A stretch of DNA of 64,000 nt, from the NCBI GenBank assembly GCA_025758065.1, contig CP107199.1, positions 1,859,501 through 1,923,500 of the forward strand, written 5' to 3'. How positions within the stretch are numbered: the first letter of the stretch is position 1; each line of letters opens with the position of its first letter. The notes below the pieces were generated by a model. That model was given only the letters and a program-made list of their open reading frames with translations. It searched no databases and was not told the origin of the DNA. Shown here one piece after another: positions 24,290 through 32,964 of this stretch. The stretch comes from Lachnospiraceae bacterium. Its GTDB lineage: Bacteria > Bacillota > Clostridia > Lachnospirales > Lachnospiraceae. The position numbers were made by a program, and so were the translations under genes.

Positions 24290-26736
24290 TCCACCTCTTT
24301 TCTCACGGGCGGTCTGGTATCAAAGGCATGGAACAGGTCTTCAAAGATAGGATGGAACTGTATCACTCCCACACGCCCGTACAAATCACTGATAAGGCAC
24401 TGTCCGTTTTCCAAGTCACGGAGCCGTTTCTGGTTGTTTTCATCTTCGGAATCCACCCCGAAAAAGGCGAGGGTCTTCCTGATTTCGTTGATGTCCGTAG
24501 AACGGAACGCAAATTTCAAGCCCAGATTGTTTTTCAGCTTTTCATCCAGCAAATCGTCCGTGTTCTGGGTGACAAAGTAAACGCCTGCGTTCATGGCACG
24601 TCCGGCACGAACCAGCTTCATAGAGAGGGTCTTGCCCTGTGCCACCTGTAAGAAGCTCCATGCTTCATCCAAATCCACAATCTTAAACACGCTGCGGTCA
24701 GTATGGATGAAGTCGAGGGCAAAGGTGCTGATTACAATGAGCATTGCCACGGAAAGCAGCTCCATTGTGGTGTATTCTTCAAACGAGGTTTCCTTATCCG
24801 GCAGCACCAAATCCGCCACCTGAATGATGTTGAGCTGCTTTTCAAGGCTGATGGACTGTGTGACATCCCCATCCGAAAAGAGCAGGTGTGCAAAGTCATA
24901 GTCCGTAAAGGATTCGATATGGTCGGCTATGCTGGTGCTGATGGTGGTTCCCTCTGCCCGTAGTTCCTCAATCACTTTGAAAAGCCCTCGTTCCTCACTG
25001 TTTGTCACCGCACGGATGGCTTTCCGAAGAACCGGGAATTTCTCCCCGTCACGGCTGGAAATGCCTGTTAAAAAGGTCAGGATGTCGATTGCCAGTGATT
25101 CAGAATCCTTTGGGTTCTCCATAATCACATACGGGTCGAGTAAGCCCCTGTTCTGTTCCTCCGAAGTCAGGTTTACGATATTGATTTCATGGGCGATTTC
25201 CGGCAGGGTTTCTTTCCAGCGTCCCCGTTCCGCTTTCGGGTCAACAATGAGTGCCTGTGCCCCAAATAATACACAGTAGTAGACAATCATATTGTTGCTG
25301 AATGATTTTCCACCGCCGAGGGAGCCGACAAAAGCGGCAGCAAGGGCGTTGGTGACGGAGCCTTTTACCCCTTGACTGGCAAGGGCAGGCTTTAAGTACA
25401 CGTTTCTTCCTGTATCAAGGCTGTACCCGATATAAATGCCCTCCGGTTCCCCTAACATCTGGGTTGCCCCGAAGCCAAGACCAGCAAGGAAGTCACTGGT
25501 GACATACTGGATATAATCGTTCAGATACCGTTTGCTGGCAGGGAGAAATTCCCCATGCAGCCCCAGCATATCCCCAAAGGGGCGAACCAGCTTCACGTTC
25601 AAATCGTCATAAAAATCTTTCACCTCATTGCAGCGGCGTTTCAGTTCTTCCAAGTCGGGAGCCGTCACACGCACCACATAGGACAGCTTATACATAGATT
25701 CCTTGCTCTGGTCTAAGGTGGATTCCAGCTCATTTACGCTGTCTAAAGCGTCCACCACGTTTGTACTGGTTTCACTGTCATTCTGCCATGCGTGGTTGTC
25801 CAAATCTTTCAGCTCTTTTTTCTTGTTCCGCACCGTGGAGAGGGCTTTCCGGTTTGTCACAATCTCCACATTCATAGAGGTATCAATGGGAAAAGTGAAT
25901 TGCTGCTGCTGATAGTAAAAGATTTCCGAGGATGGGAAGTCCAGTTCCCCTACAATGCTGTTGATGGTAAAGTAGGCGGCATAAACTGTCCCGTCTTCCT
26001 GTTCGATTTTCAGATACCGCTGGTTTTCCTCTATCAGACAACGGGTAGGTTTGATGAGGTCATAGTATTTCACCAGCGTTTCCTCCTGAAACCGTTTCTT
26101 CGGAAGATAATACTCATAATCTTCGTAGGCGGTTCCGGTCTGCCCGTATAAATGCTCAATCAGATAGCCAAAATCGTCCTTGTTAAGCCGCCGGACTTTG
26201 AAGCGGCGTGAGATTTTACTCTCCAACAGTTTTTCCATCTTCTGAAACCGCCAGATTTCCTCATTGCTCATGGAAACAAAATCCCCCATGAGCTTGTGGT
26301 TGACTTCATGGAGGAAGTCGGAAACAGCGGTCTTTGCTTCCCTGCGAAACTGCTTCATGGTGACTTCCTGCTCATTGACAAGCAGCTTAAGGCCGATAAA
26401 AAAGCGGTAGTCTACCTGATTTTCCCCTATCATGGAAATGAGGGCTTCGGTCTGTGCGTCAATCTTTGCACAGGCAACGTCCTTTAGCTTGCCTGTTACT
26501 TCCTGTTTGGAGCGTTCCTGTGCCGCCCGTATGCTGGATTCGGTGCTGATTTGCAGGGCGTGAATCTTCCCGTCCCTGTTCTGGGCGATAAGCTGCCGGA
26601 ACGAATCGTGTACCTGATATTTCTGTTCAGGGCTTAAAAAAGAATAGTTGTAGGGAAGCAGCTCATAGTAAGCGAAGCACTCCCCGTCATGGTTGAACAC
26701 AAGGTTATTTTCGATATACTTAATCGGATATGCCAT
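24286..26736 (-). CDS. VirB4-like conjugation ATPase (Tn916 orf16)
   Basis: 816 residues. N-terminal VirB4/CagE-type domain, Walker A GSLGGGKSFSNN (about residue 455) and Walker B KIVDLDEAWSFLQ (about 680). It powers assembly or export at the inner membrane. ATG 26736 is chosen because AGGAG lies nine bases upstream; an in-frame GTG nine bases earlier lies too close to the site. It overlaps orf17 by 17 bases. Confidence 0.94.
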   Translation of the reverse strand: MAYPIKYIENNLVFNHDGECFAYYELLPYNYSFLSPEQKYQVHDSFRQLIAQNRDGKIHALQISTESSIRAAQERSKQEVTGKLKDVACAKIDAQTEALISMIGENQVDYRFFIGLKLLVNEQEVTMKQFRREAKTAVSDFLHEVNHKLMGDFVSMSNEEIWRFQKMEKLLESKISRRFKVRRLNKDDFGYLIEHLYGQTGTAYEDYEYYLPKKRFQEETLVKYYDLIKPTRCLIEENQRYLKIEQEDGTVYAAYFTINSIVGELDFPSSEIFYYQQQQFTFPIDTSMNVEIVTNRKALSTVRNKKKELKDLDNHAWQNDSETSTNVVDALDSVNELESTLDQSKESMYKLSYVVRVTAPDLEELKRRCNEVKDFYDDLNVKLVRPFGDMLGLHGEFLPASKRYLNDYIQYVTSDFLAGLGFGATQMLGEPEGIYIGYSLDTGRNVYLKPALASQGVKGSVTNALAAAFVGSLGGGKSFSNNMIVYYCVLFGAQALIVDPKAERGRWKETLPEIAHEINIVNLTSEEQNRGLLDPYVIMENPKDSESLAIDILTFLTGISSRDGEKFPVLRKAIRAVTNSEERGLFKVIEELRAEGTTISTSIADHIESFTDYDFAHLLFSDGDVTQSISLEKQLNIIQVADLVLPDKETSFEEYTTMELLSVAMLIVISTFALDFIHTDRSVFKIVDLDEAWSFLQVAQGKTLSMKLVRAGRAMNAGVYFVTQNTDDLLDEKLKNNLGLKFAFRSTDINEIRKTLAFFGVDSEDENNQKRLRDLENGQCLISDLYGRVGVIQFHPIFEDLFHAFDTRPPVRKEVE

Positions 26737-27112
26737 AAATATCACTCCTAACTGCCGTGATGGGCTGTGCCGGATATTCCTTTTCCAGCTTCACGGGCTT
26801 TCCTGCATACGTCAGTTTCGGGCGTACCAGATATGCCAGTACGGATTTCAGGAAGCCGTAAGGCTTCTTCCCGTCAAAGGTCTTCTGGCACATGAACCAA
26901 GTAAGGGCAAAGGGTACGCCGAAATATTTCAAAAATGCCCCGTCAATGAACGAAAGGGGAGGGAGGTTCCCCAAGAGCATAACCGCAAACACCGACACCA
27001 CGAACCACGCCATCTGTGTGAACGTGATGGGGAATGGCAGCTTAAAATCATTGATGGAATAGAGTACCTTTTCCACCGACCAGATACTGGTATAGCTTCG
27101 TATTTTCTTCAT
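26720..27112 (-). CDS. tcpE: TcpE family conjugation protein (Tn916 orf17)
   Basis: 130 residues with two adjacent membrane helices (about 30-50 and 58-78), the TcpE pattern, followed by a basic cytoplasmic C-terminus. It is a small inner-membrane component of the mating channel. Its position directly ahead of the VirB4 gene is as in Tn916. Confidence 0.9.
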   Translation of the reverse strand: MKKIRSYTSIWSVEKVLYSINDFKLPFPITFTQMAWFVVSVFAVMLLGNLPPLSFIDGAFLKYFGVPFALTWFMCQKTFDGKKPYGFLKSVLAYLVRPKLTYAGKPVKLEKEYPAQPITAVRSDIYGISD

Positions 27113-27203
27113 GTTGTCCGTCCTTTCTAAAAGATGGGGGCAGCAAAAGCCGCCCCTGAATCAAAAAATCCGCCTGCATTTCCTGAAAGAGATACAGACG
27201 GGT

Positions 27204-27701
27204 CTACCGTATGATTTCATATACGCCGTGGTTCGTGACAACAAAGGTTCCCTCCAATTCCATGTCACGCCCATAGGCGGCATAGTCGATATAGTTTTGT
27301 AAGTGTGCCGGAAGTTCCCCAAGCTGTCCGGTTTCTTCCAGATAGTAGCGAGCCACATCCGCCATATCGTCACAGCCGGAATGGCAGATAATATCGTCTT
27401 CATGCTCACAGAGTTCTTCGATACTGCCAAAGTAGGATTGCAGCTCTGATAGTTCCTCCTGAATATATTCCGGTAAGTCCTCCACCATTTCACACAGGCG
27501 GTTGACTTCCTCAATGGGGGTATATTCGTCAATCGCAAAGGGCAGCTCATAATCATGGATGGCGTATTCCTCATATTCATCATTCAAGCCGATACGTTCC
27601 GTGACTTCCTCAAAATCCACAGGCGGCGTGAACCATGCCCCTACCAGTTCGCCCTCATTGTATTTTCCTAAGTTGGCAATGTAAATCCGCATTTCTTCCA
27701 A
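27204..27701 (-). CDS. ardA: Antirestriction protein ArdA (Tn916 orf18)
   Basis: 165 residues, very acidic. ArdA mimics B-form DNA and blocks type I restriction enzymes, protecting incoming single-copy DNA. Seen: IYIANLGKYNEGELVGAWF start and the conserved IDYAAYGRDME near the C-terminus. The start is probably TTG at 27701 with AGGAGG nine bases upstream, or ATG at 27692. It lies next to a second, diverged copy. Confidence 0.92.
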   Translation of the reverse strand: MEEMRIYIANLGKYNEGELVGAWFTPPVDFEEVTERIGLNDEYEEYAIHDYELPFAIDEYTPIEEVNRLCEMVEDLPEYIQEELSELQSYFGSIEELCEHEDDIICHSGCDDMADVARYYLEETGQLGELPAHLQNYIDYAAYGRDMELEGTFVVTNHGVYEIIR

Positions 27702-27717
27702 GTTCCTTCACCTCCTT

Positions 27718-28230
27718 TTAGCGGTAATAAAAGATACCATTGTCCGTAAACAGGTAGTTTTCGCTGGTTTCCAGCTCCCGACCAATGGCAGCGTAGTCGA
27801 TATGGTTCATTAAGTCTGGGTGTATTTCTCCGAATACCTGAATCTCCTGCACCAGATAATGGGCGAGGGATTCTCCGTCCTGCACCGGATAGCAGCGTAT
27901 CTGGTCTTTGTGGTCGATAAATTCCGTAAAGCTGGAAAACCACCGCTTTTGTACCACATCCATTTCATAATAGAGAGGCGTTCCCTGCATTTCCTGTACC
28001 ATCCGGCAAAGGGCGTTGATTTCCCAGAGCCTTGTGTTGCCCTCCAATGGAAACGGCAGCTCATAGTCTTCAATTTCGATTTCTTCCTCACTCTGAACCC
28101 CAAGACGTTCCCTGATTTCTTCAAAATCCACGGGGCAGGAAAACCATGCCCCCGGATATTCCTCAAAATCCTCATGGTAAAACCTTGTGGTGTTCAGGAT
28201 GTAGATTTTCATTTCCTCAATCAGTATCAC
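27718..28230 (-). CDS. ardA: Second ArdA-like antirestriction protein
   Basis: 170 residues, same architecture as the neighbour (IYILNTTRFY...GAWFSCPVDFEEI; IDYAAIGRELE). The pair therefore arose by an old duplication or by acquisition of a related gene. The exact start is unclear: GTG 28230 is too close to AAAGGA, and CTG 28224 or ATG 28212 are alternatives. Confidence 0.88.
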   Translation of the reverse strand: MILIEEMKIYILNTTRFYHEDFEEYPGAWFSCPVDFEEIRERLGVQSEEEIEIEDYELPFPLEGNTRLWEINALCRMVQEMQGTPLYYEMDVVQKRWFSSFTEFIDHKDQIRCYPVQDGESLAHYLVQEIQVFGEIHPDLMNHIDYAAIGRELETSENYLFTDNGIFYYR

Positions 28231-28341
28231 GTCCTTTCTCTGTCAGGTTGTTTGGGGAGTTACGCTCCCCAAGCCCCTAGTGGACTTCCGCCATGAAGCA
28301 ATCAGAGCTTGCTCCATAACGGAAGTGTAATATGTTTTTTC

Positions 28342-28563
28342 CTATGCACCGATAATCTTATTAAACAGTTCCAGTAAGATGTCCTTTACACCGTCCGCAT
28401 TGAAGACCAGACCAACCGCTACAAGGGACACTACTAAAAAGCCGATAAGTTTGGAAAATTCCCTCTTAAATCCGAGGTACAGTCCAATCACCACGATTGC
28501 CAGCAGCACAAGGGACTGGGCGTTGGATAAAAACCAGTTGTAAAGATTCTGTCCGAAATTCAT
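28342..28563 (-). CDS. Small conjugation membrane protein (Tn916 orf19 position)
   Basis: 73 residues with two membrane helices (about 14-30 and 38-57) and a short C-terminus. AAAGGAGC precedes the ATG. Gene order matches the small membrane ORF between ardA and the relaxase in Tn916 relatives. Precise role unknown. Confidence 0.8.
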   Translation of the reverse strand: MNFGQNLYNWFLSNAQSLVLLAIVVIGLYLGFKREFSKLIGFLVVSLVAVGLVFNADGVKDILLELFNKIIGA

Positions 28564-28614
28564 AAAAGCTCCTTTCTTTCCTGTAAGAGTTCTTAGGTTC
28601 CAAAATTGCCACCG

Positions 28615-29796
28615 TTAAAGTACCACCTCCTTTGCAGCGGCGGCTTGCTGCTTCAGGATTTTTTCGTGCTTCTCCGTCAGCTTTGCATGGGTGATGATGT
28701 CATGGACAATCTGGGTGTGGTTCATCTTATCCAGACGGAGAGCCAGCTTTAACGTGGGGGCTACCTGATGGGAGAGCCAGTGCAGGGTGCGTTCAAAGGA
28801 ATAGGGTTCCGGTTTCGTTGTCAGTTTCAGACTTCCCCTGTGTTCCCCCATAAACCACGCCCATTCCTCATTGATACGCCAGTCAGAACGGGGCTTCGTA
28901 TCGTCCCTGTCCACGAACCGGATATAGCGGTTGATGATTTGAAAAGCTGTCCGTTCTGGATTGTCATGTTCTAACAGGTCACGGATGGCGTAAAAGGCAC
29001 GCTCATTTTTCAGCCGGATTTCAAAGCGGTTCTTTACCTCTGCGTCCGCAATGGGAATATCATGCTTTTTGTACTGCTCATAGTCCTTTTCGTAAATGCA
29101 GAAGTACACCTCACTTTGGAGGGAACCGATATACAGGGTGTTCCCCATACATTCTTTTTCCTCACGCCGTACCAGTTCGCCGCTGCGGTAGCTTTTGAAG
29201 CTGCGGAAGACCGAGATACATTCCTCATTCCGGCACTTCTCTGTCAGATGGGGAATGTTCAGGATTCCCGTTTTGTCATTGATAGCGAGGTCAAGCCGCT
29301 TCATCACGCCGTCCTCCATGAGAACGTCCATGAAAAATTCATACCAGCTCCGTTCCTGTGCCAGCAGATAGCTTTCAAACTGGCGGCAGCCACGCCCTTT
29401 CAGTTCCAGCAGCACCCCTTTTTCCAGTTCCGGCGATACCAAAACGAAAATATCCCCAAGATAGTAATGCTCCGTGTAAGAGTAGAAGCCGTAGTCTTCA
29501 TGGATAAAGTAAGGCAGCTTTAGCCGCAGCACGTCTTCCACGATATGCTTCACATCTGTAGTGGGAAAGCGAATCCGCACATAGTCAAAGAGCATTTCAA
29601 GGGGAGCGTCTGGGTTAAAGCGTTCCAGAGCTTCCGTGATGGTTTCCTGTAATGCTTCGGATGGGTGAGCCTTGCCCGTTTCAATATCGCTCAGGTACGG
29701 ACGGGTGATTCCGGCAGCTAGGGCAAGTTTCTGTTGTGAGATACCGTAACTTTCCCGTTTCTCTTTGATGTTCCGTACCCATGTTTCTTCATTCAG
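28615..29796 (-). CDS. mobT: MobT-type relaxase (Tn916 orf20, replication initiation factor)
   Basis: About 393 residues if it starts at CTG 29796. The frame is open from there through an XRE-type HTH (NEETWVRNIKEKRE...ISQQKLALAAGITRPYLSDIE) into the Rep_trans-type relaxase domain that contains the first in-frame ATG (29595). AGGAGG stands eight bases before the CTG. Without this extension the DNA-binding domain would be lost. MobT nicks oriT and starts rolling-circle transfer. The oriT-like hairpins lie directly upstream. Confidence 0.85.
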   Translation of the reverse strand: MNEETWVRNIKEKRESYGISQQKLALAAGITRPYLSDIETGKAHPSEALQETITEALERFNPDAPLEMLFDYVRIRFPTTDVKHIVEDVLRLKLPYFIHEDYGFYSYTEHYYLGDIFVLVSPELEKGVLLELKGRGCRQFESYLLAQERSWYEFFMDVLMEDGVMKRLDLAINDKTGILNIPHLTEKCRNEECISVFRSFKSYRSGELVRREEKECMGNTLYIGSLQSEVYFCIYEKDYEQYKKHDIPIADAEVKNRFEIRLKNERAFYAIRDLLEHDNPERTAFQIINRYIRFVDRDDTKPRSDWRINEEWAWFMGEHRGSLKLTTKPEPYSFERTLHWLSHQVAPTLKLALRLDKMNHTQIVHDIITHAKLTEKHEKILKQQAAAAKEVVL

Positions 29797-29820
29797 TGAA
29801 AATCCCTCCTGTCTAAAAAA

Positions 29821-29980
29821 GCGTATGTCAACTTTCAGAGCCTTGTTGACATACGCCGGATATGGGAAAATCCCTTGTGTACCGTGGGATTCTGCCCTGT
29901 TGTTTGGTTATTGCCTGTCGATTTGTACCCCTCTGTTAGATACGAGGGGTTCATGCTGGCGTGCCTTGCGGCACACCAGC
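29821..29980. other. Predicted origin of transfer (oriT)
   Basis: Between the relaxase and coupling-protein genes, where Tn916 oriT lies. Three perfect or near-perfect hairpins: GCGTATGTCAA/TTGACATACGC (29821-29856), ACCCCTC/GAGGGGT with a 10-base loop (29927-29950), and GCTGGCGTGCC/GGCACACCAGC (29955-29980). Read on the minus strand the second loop contains CTAACA between ACCCCTC and GAGGGGT, which resembles the inverted repeat of ICEBs1 oriT as I recall it. Confidence 0.65.
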
Positions 29981-29989
29981 CACAGCAGG

Positions 29990-31387
29990 TCAGTCCGTTT
30001 CTGCGGCTTTCGCTTCGCACGCCGCCTGCACTCCCTGCCTGCTGTCTATGAGCTTTTTTATTTCTTTGAGGAAATCGTGTCCTTTTGGCACAAGGGGCGT
30101 GTAAAACTCTGAGATAACACTGGTTCCCACATCCACATAGCCACGCCCTTTTATCTGCTTTAGGAAGAAATCCTTTGTGGTTTCCCCGAACATCATTCCA
30201 TAGCCCATTTCCGACATCCGCCCCAGAGCCACACGGAAATTGAACTGGTCACGGATTCCGTCCCCCAGATACTTTGCGTCCGGACGCTGGCAGGCGAGAA
30301 TCAGGAAGAAGCCAGCCTGCCGCCCAAGCATAACGATTTGTTTTAATTTGTTGAGGACAGCGGCATTTTCTTTTGTGCCGAGCATTTCCATAAATGCCAC
30401 ATATTCATCAAAGATAAGGAAATTTGCCGGAAGCCCCAAGTAAGCGTAGTTTTCCCCTGTCCGGTAATTCTCCATGAGCTTCATGTCTTCGCTGCGTTTC
30501 ATCATTTCTTCATAGAAACGGTCAATGCAGGCGAGCATATCTTCCTTTTTGTAGTACACATCCGGCATAACCGCCTGTAAATCTGCAAGGTCGGCGTTCT
30601 TCGGGTCTAATACGAACAGGACGGCGTTGGTGCGGAGCAGGGCTTCAATGAGGGTCAGGATAAAGTAGGTCTTTCCGCCGCCGGTTCCTCCGGCAATGAG
30701 CATATGGGGGAGCTTGTCATACTCCCACCAGACATTTTCCATAAGCCGGAGCCTGCCGTCCTTTGCCTGTACATCCTCAATGGAAATACGGTTGGCAATG
30801 GTATCATAAAGCAGGGTGTACTCCACATAGGAATCCTTTAATTCCTTATCCGTCAGCTCACAGTACAAGCCGCTTTCCAGCTTTTTCTCCAAGTGTAAGA
30901 GCTGCTCCTGATATTTCCCCAAGGTGATTTCCACACGGATATGGAGCAAGCCCTGTTTCATCCGGTAGTAGATTTTGGGAAAATAAGTGATGGTTTCTTT
31001 GGAACGGCTGGAAGACAAGTCCTTGAAAAAAGCGTCTTCCTTTCTCTGCTCCGATTCATACCACTTGTTTTCCAACACCATCCTTGCCAGCTTTTGGCGG
31101 TGGATGAGCTGCTTTACTTCGTCCCTGCGGTATCGCCAGAACAGAAGAACTGCTGTAAGACACACCAGCCCTGCCACGCCCATGCTGAATAACAGGTAAG
31201 GGATATTTATGTCCTGTGCTATCTGGGAAAGGGACACTTCCTGCCAGTTGGTTCCGGCAATCTGCCGGATATGAAACAGCAGGACAACCAGCAGGAAGAC
31301 AGGGAACAGGGCGGCAAGGGCAGTATGGAACACAAGGTCTTTATCCGTGGGGCGGATACGTTTTCCACGGGGGAAAAGCTGTTTCAT
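29990..31387 (-). CDS. tcpA: FtsK/SpoIIIE-type coupling protein TcpA (Tn916 orf21)
   Basis: 465 residues. Two N-terminal membrane helices (about 20-45 and 65-85), then the motor domain with Walker A IAGGTGGGKTYF (about 230) and Walker B NFLIFDEYVAFM. It brings relaxase-bound DNA to the channel. ATG 31387 has AGGAGG upstream; the longer open frame extends into the preceding gene and is not needed. Confidence 0.93.
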   Translation of the reverse strand: MKQLFPRGKRIRPTDKDLVFHTALAALFPVFLLVVLLFHIRQIAGTNWQEVSLSQIAQDINIPYLLFSMGVAGLVCLTAVLLFWRYRRDEVKQLIHRQKLARMVLENKWYESEQRKEDAFFKDLSSSRSKETITYFPKIYYRMKQGLLHIRVEITLGKYQEQLLHLEKKLESGLYCELTDKELKDSYVEYTLLYDTIANRISIEDVQAKDGRLRLMENVWWEYDKLPHMLIAGGTGGGKTYFILTLIEALLRTNAVLFVLDPKNADLADLQAVMPDVYYKKEDMLACIDRFYEEMMKRSEDMKLMENYRTGENYAYLGLPANFLIFDEYVAFMEMLGTKENAAVLNKLKQIVMLGRQAGFFLILACQRPDAKYLGDGIRDQFNFRVALGRMSEMGYGMMFGETTKDFFLKQIKGRGYVDVGTSVISEFYTPLVPKGHDFLKEIKKLIDSRQGVQAACEAKAAETD

Positions 31388-31410
31388 GGGAACAATCCTC
31401 CTTTCCGTGA

Positions 31411-31656
31411 TTAAAAATAGCCCATATAAAGCAGCGAATATCCTTTCTTGTTGTCTTCCATATGGGCTTGAAATAAAAAAGTATAGCCGGACAACTCCCT
31501 GCACAGACATTCCGGCATATAAACTGCCAGATTTTCCGGCGGCTGATAATCTTCTAGGGCTTCGATAAGAAGCTGACCTGCCATCCAGCAGTATTCCGGC
31601 AGAGAAACCAGCCGGAAGTCCTGTTCGTATTCTTCATATCCAGTAATTGCGTCCAT
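31411..31656 (-). CDS. Hypothetical 81-residue protein of the transfer module
   Basis: Acidic protein with aromatic residues (MDAITGYEEYEQDF start, ECLCRELSGYTFLF in the second half). It stops 23 bases before the tcpA start and begins two bases after the DUF961 gene, so it is in the operon. I do not recognise a family; it is not a standard Tn916 gene. It may be one of the small accessory proteins of gut Tn916 relatives. Confidence 0.65.
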   Translation of the reverse strand: MDAITGYEEYEQDFRLVSLPEYCWMAGQLLIEALEDYQPPENLAVYMPECLCRELSGYTFLFQAHMEDNKKGYSLLYMGYF

Positions 31657-31658
31657 AC

Positions 31659-32036
31659 TTATTTTTCTGTTGGCGGTTCTTTCTTTGGTGATTGCGGATT
31701 CATGGCAGCACCTTTTTTCAGAACAATATCATCAGCCTTGATGTACCAGTCCACCTCTGCTCCCTGAAAGGTAGCCGTTGCCACGGTATCTGCCACAGGA
31801 TGGATAATTTCCACCTCTGCGTTGTAATCGAACTCCTTTAATGGCACGCTGGCAGGGATAGAAACCTGAATCATACGCCCCTGTCCTCTGGATTTTAAGT
31901 CATAGGTACGCTCCTTGATTTCTTCTGATACCGAGCCGTCTTCATTCTGGAGGTGAACCTCACGGCGGAGGGCAGAAAATTTCAATGCCCCGAATGTTGC
32001 TTCCTTGTCAATCACAATTCCGTTTGCTAATCTCAT
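31659..32036 (-). CDS. DUF961 protein (Tn916 orf22)
   Basis: 125 residues, mostly beta. MRLANGIVIDKEATFGALKFSALRREV and the closing DWYIKADDIVLKKG fit DUF961 (YdcP). It is paired with a second DUF961 gene upstream, as in Tn916. These proteins are expressed early in transfer; a role in single-strand replication of the element is reported for relatives, but the mechanism is unsettled. Confidence 0.88.
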   Translation of the reverse strand: MRLANGIVIDKEATFGALKFSALRREVHLQNEDGSVSEEIKERTYDLKSRGQGRMIQVSIPASVPLKEFDYNAEVEIIHPVADTVATATFQGAEVDWYIKADDIVLKKGAAMNPQSPKKEPPTEK

Positions 32037-32057
32037 AGTCTGATGTCCTCCTTTTCC

Positions 32058-32372
32058 TTACGCTTTTACCATATCGTCAGCGTGTAAAATGTAGTTAGTA
32101 AAGCCCCTTGTGCCAATTTTATAGCCCTCTGCGATAATACGGGGATTGACGAGCTTCACACGTTCCTCAAAGTCAAAATGCTTCTCTCCGGCTTCGGCAG
32201 GGAGAATAACCACAATATCATCTGCCCTCTGTATGTCTGAATAAAGATTGAAGCTGCGAGAAAGTACCGCCATGCGTCCGTTGATTCTTCTCTGTTCTGT
32301 TTTGTCTTCTCCGGCAAACTCCAAGTTGCCGAATGTCTTTTCCATGTTGGGGATAACGAATTTTAATTCCAT
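32058..32372 (-). CDS. DUF961 protein (Tn916 orf23)
   Basis: 104 residues. MELKFVIPNMEKTFGNLEFAGE is the standard N-terminus of Orf23. It is the first gene of the transfer operon. The start at ATG 32372 is chosen because the family begins here; the frame is open further upstream without a family match. The 224 bases up to the element's right end hold no gene I can support, only short inverted repeats (for example AGACG...CGTCT near 32515). Confidence 0.88.
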   Translation of the reverse strand: MELKFVIPNMEKTFGNLEFAGEDKTEQRRINGRMAVLSRSFNLYSDIQRADDIVVILPAEAGEKHFDFEERVKLVNPRIIAEGYKIGTRGFTNYILHADDMVKA

Positions 32373-32583
32373 ATAGATGTACCTGTCCTTTCTGAATGTT
32401 GTGTTTGATGGTTGGTTTCGGGTTACGGTCTGGAAGCGGAGGGGAACGCTCCGGCGGTGGTGATTTCTTCGTGGTATCACATCCTTTCTGGCTTTAGGGT
32501 AAAAAAATAGACGCTCATTTCTGAACGTCTGAATTGATACACTGGAAAGGCGGAATATCTGCTTTACCCTCTATATTTTTGTA

Positions 32584-32605
32584 TATGTTGTACTTACAAG
32601 GTCGC
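32584..32605. other. Right attachment site (attR) of the element
   Basis: Inverted motif TATGTTGTACTTA (32584-32596) followed after seven bases by the predicted core GC (32604-32605), which mirrors the left end. The cotJC frame resumes directly after it. Confidence 0.65.
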
Positions 32606-32828
32606 CCCAGAACAGAAAGCCCGTTCCACATATGACAATATCCTTCGTGTAGTGACTGATTATGATGTATGTGAGCCTATTAAATATTTAAGAGAGCGTG
32701 AGGTCGTTCATTATCAGCGCTTTGGTGAAGCCCTGCGCATCACCCAGGAGAAGTTAGACAGCAAAAATTTCTATGCTTTTAATCCGTCTTTTGACAATGG
32801 AAAAAGCGTGATCCAGCCGAGAAATTAA
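32606..32828 (+). pseudogene. cotJC: cotJC, 3' part
   Basis: The C-terminal 74 codons of CotJC without a start: PEQKARSTYDNILR, the metal-site helix LREREVVHYQRFGEAL, and LDSKNFYAFNPSFD near the end. It continues in frame from the 5' part at 12278 if the element is removed. There is no ribosome site, so it is not expected to be translated while the element is in place. Confidence 0.9.
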
Positions 32829-32858
32829 ACAGATCATAAAAATTTCTTACTGTGCAAA

Positions 32859-32885
32859 AAAGCCCGGCAAAACCGGGCTTTAAAA
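32859..32885 (+). terminator. Terminator of the cotJ operon
   Basis: AAAGCCCGG (32859-32867) pairs with CCGGGCTTT (32873-32881) across a five-base loop; 31 bases past the cotJC stop. Confidence 0.85.
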
Positions 32886-32891
32886 TAGCAA

Positions 32892-32924
32892 AATATTCGT
32901 AATGGCTGGACTGTAACGAATATT
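32892..32924. repeat. Inverted repeat between cotJC and the tandem palindromic units
   Basis: AATATTCGT (32892-32900) with ACGAATATT (32916-32924). No gene lies between 32829 and 33395; apart from this hairpin and the terminator the stretch is filled by the two palindromic units. Confidence 0.5.
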
Positions 32925-32964
32925 CAGGCTGAACCATATCTGGCACAGTCAGTATTGGATCAAT

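Larger units (their letters stand above)
12279..32605. mobile_element. Tn916/Tn5397-type integrative and conjugative element inserted in cotJC
   Basis: About 20.3 kb bounded by split cotJC halves. From the left: a large serine recombinase instead of int/xis (as in Tn5397), a 47-codon ORF, orf8 and orf7 homologs, a leader-peptide region, orf9, a cargo bay of five genes, then the complete transfer module orf13, 14, 15, 16, 17, two ardA genes, orf19, orf20 (MobT), an oriT-like region, orf21 (coupling ATPase), an 81-residue ORF, orf22 and orf23. All transfer genes are intact and on the minus strand. No antibiotic resistance gene is present. The gene set looks complete for conjugation, but activity is not shown by sequence. 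Confidence 0.93.

Noticed and set aside
12284..32598. CA as the recombination core, adjacent to the inverted motif
   Set aside because: It is symmetric, but the joined cotJC would be out of frame; the GC core seven bases away is symmetric and in frame.
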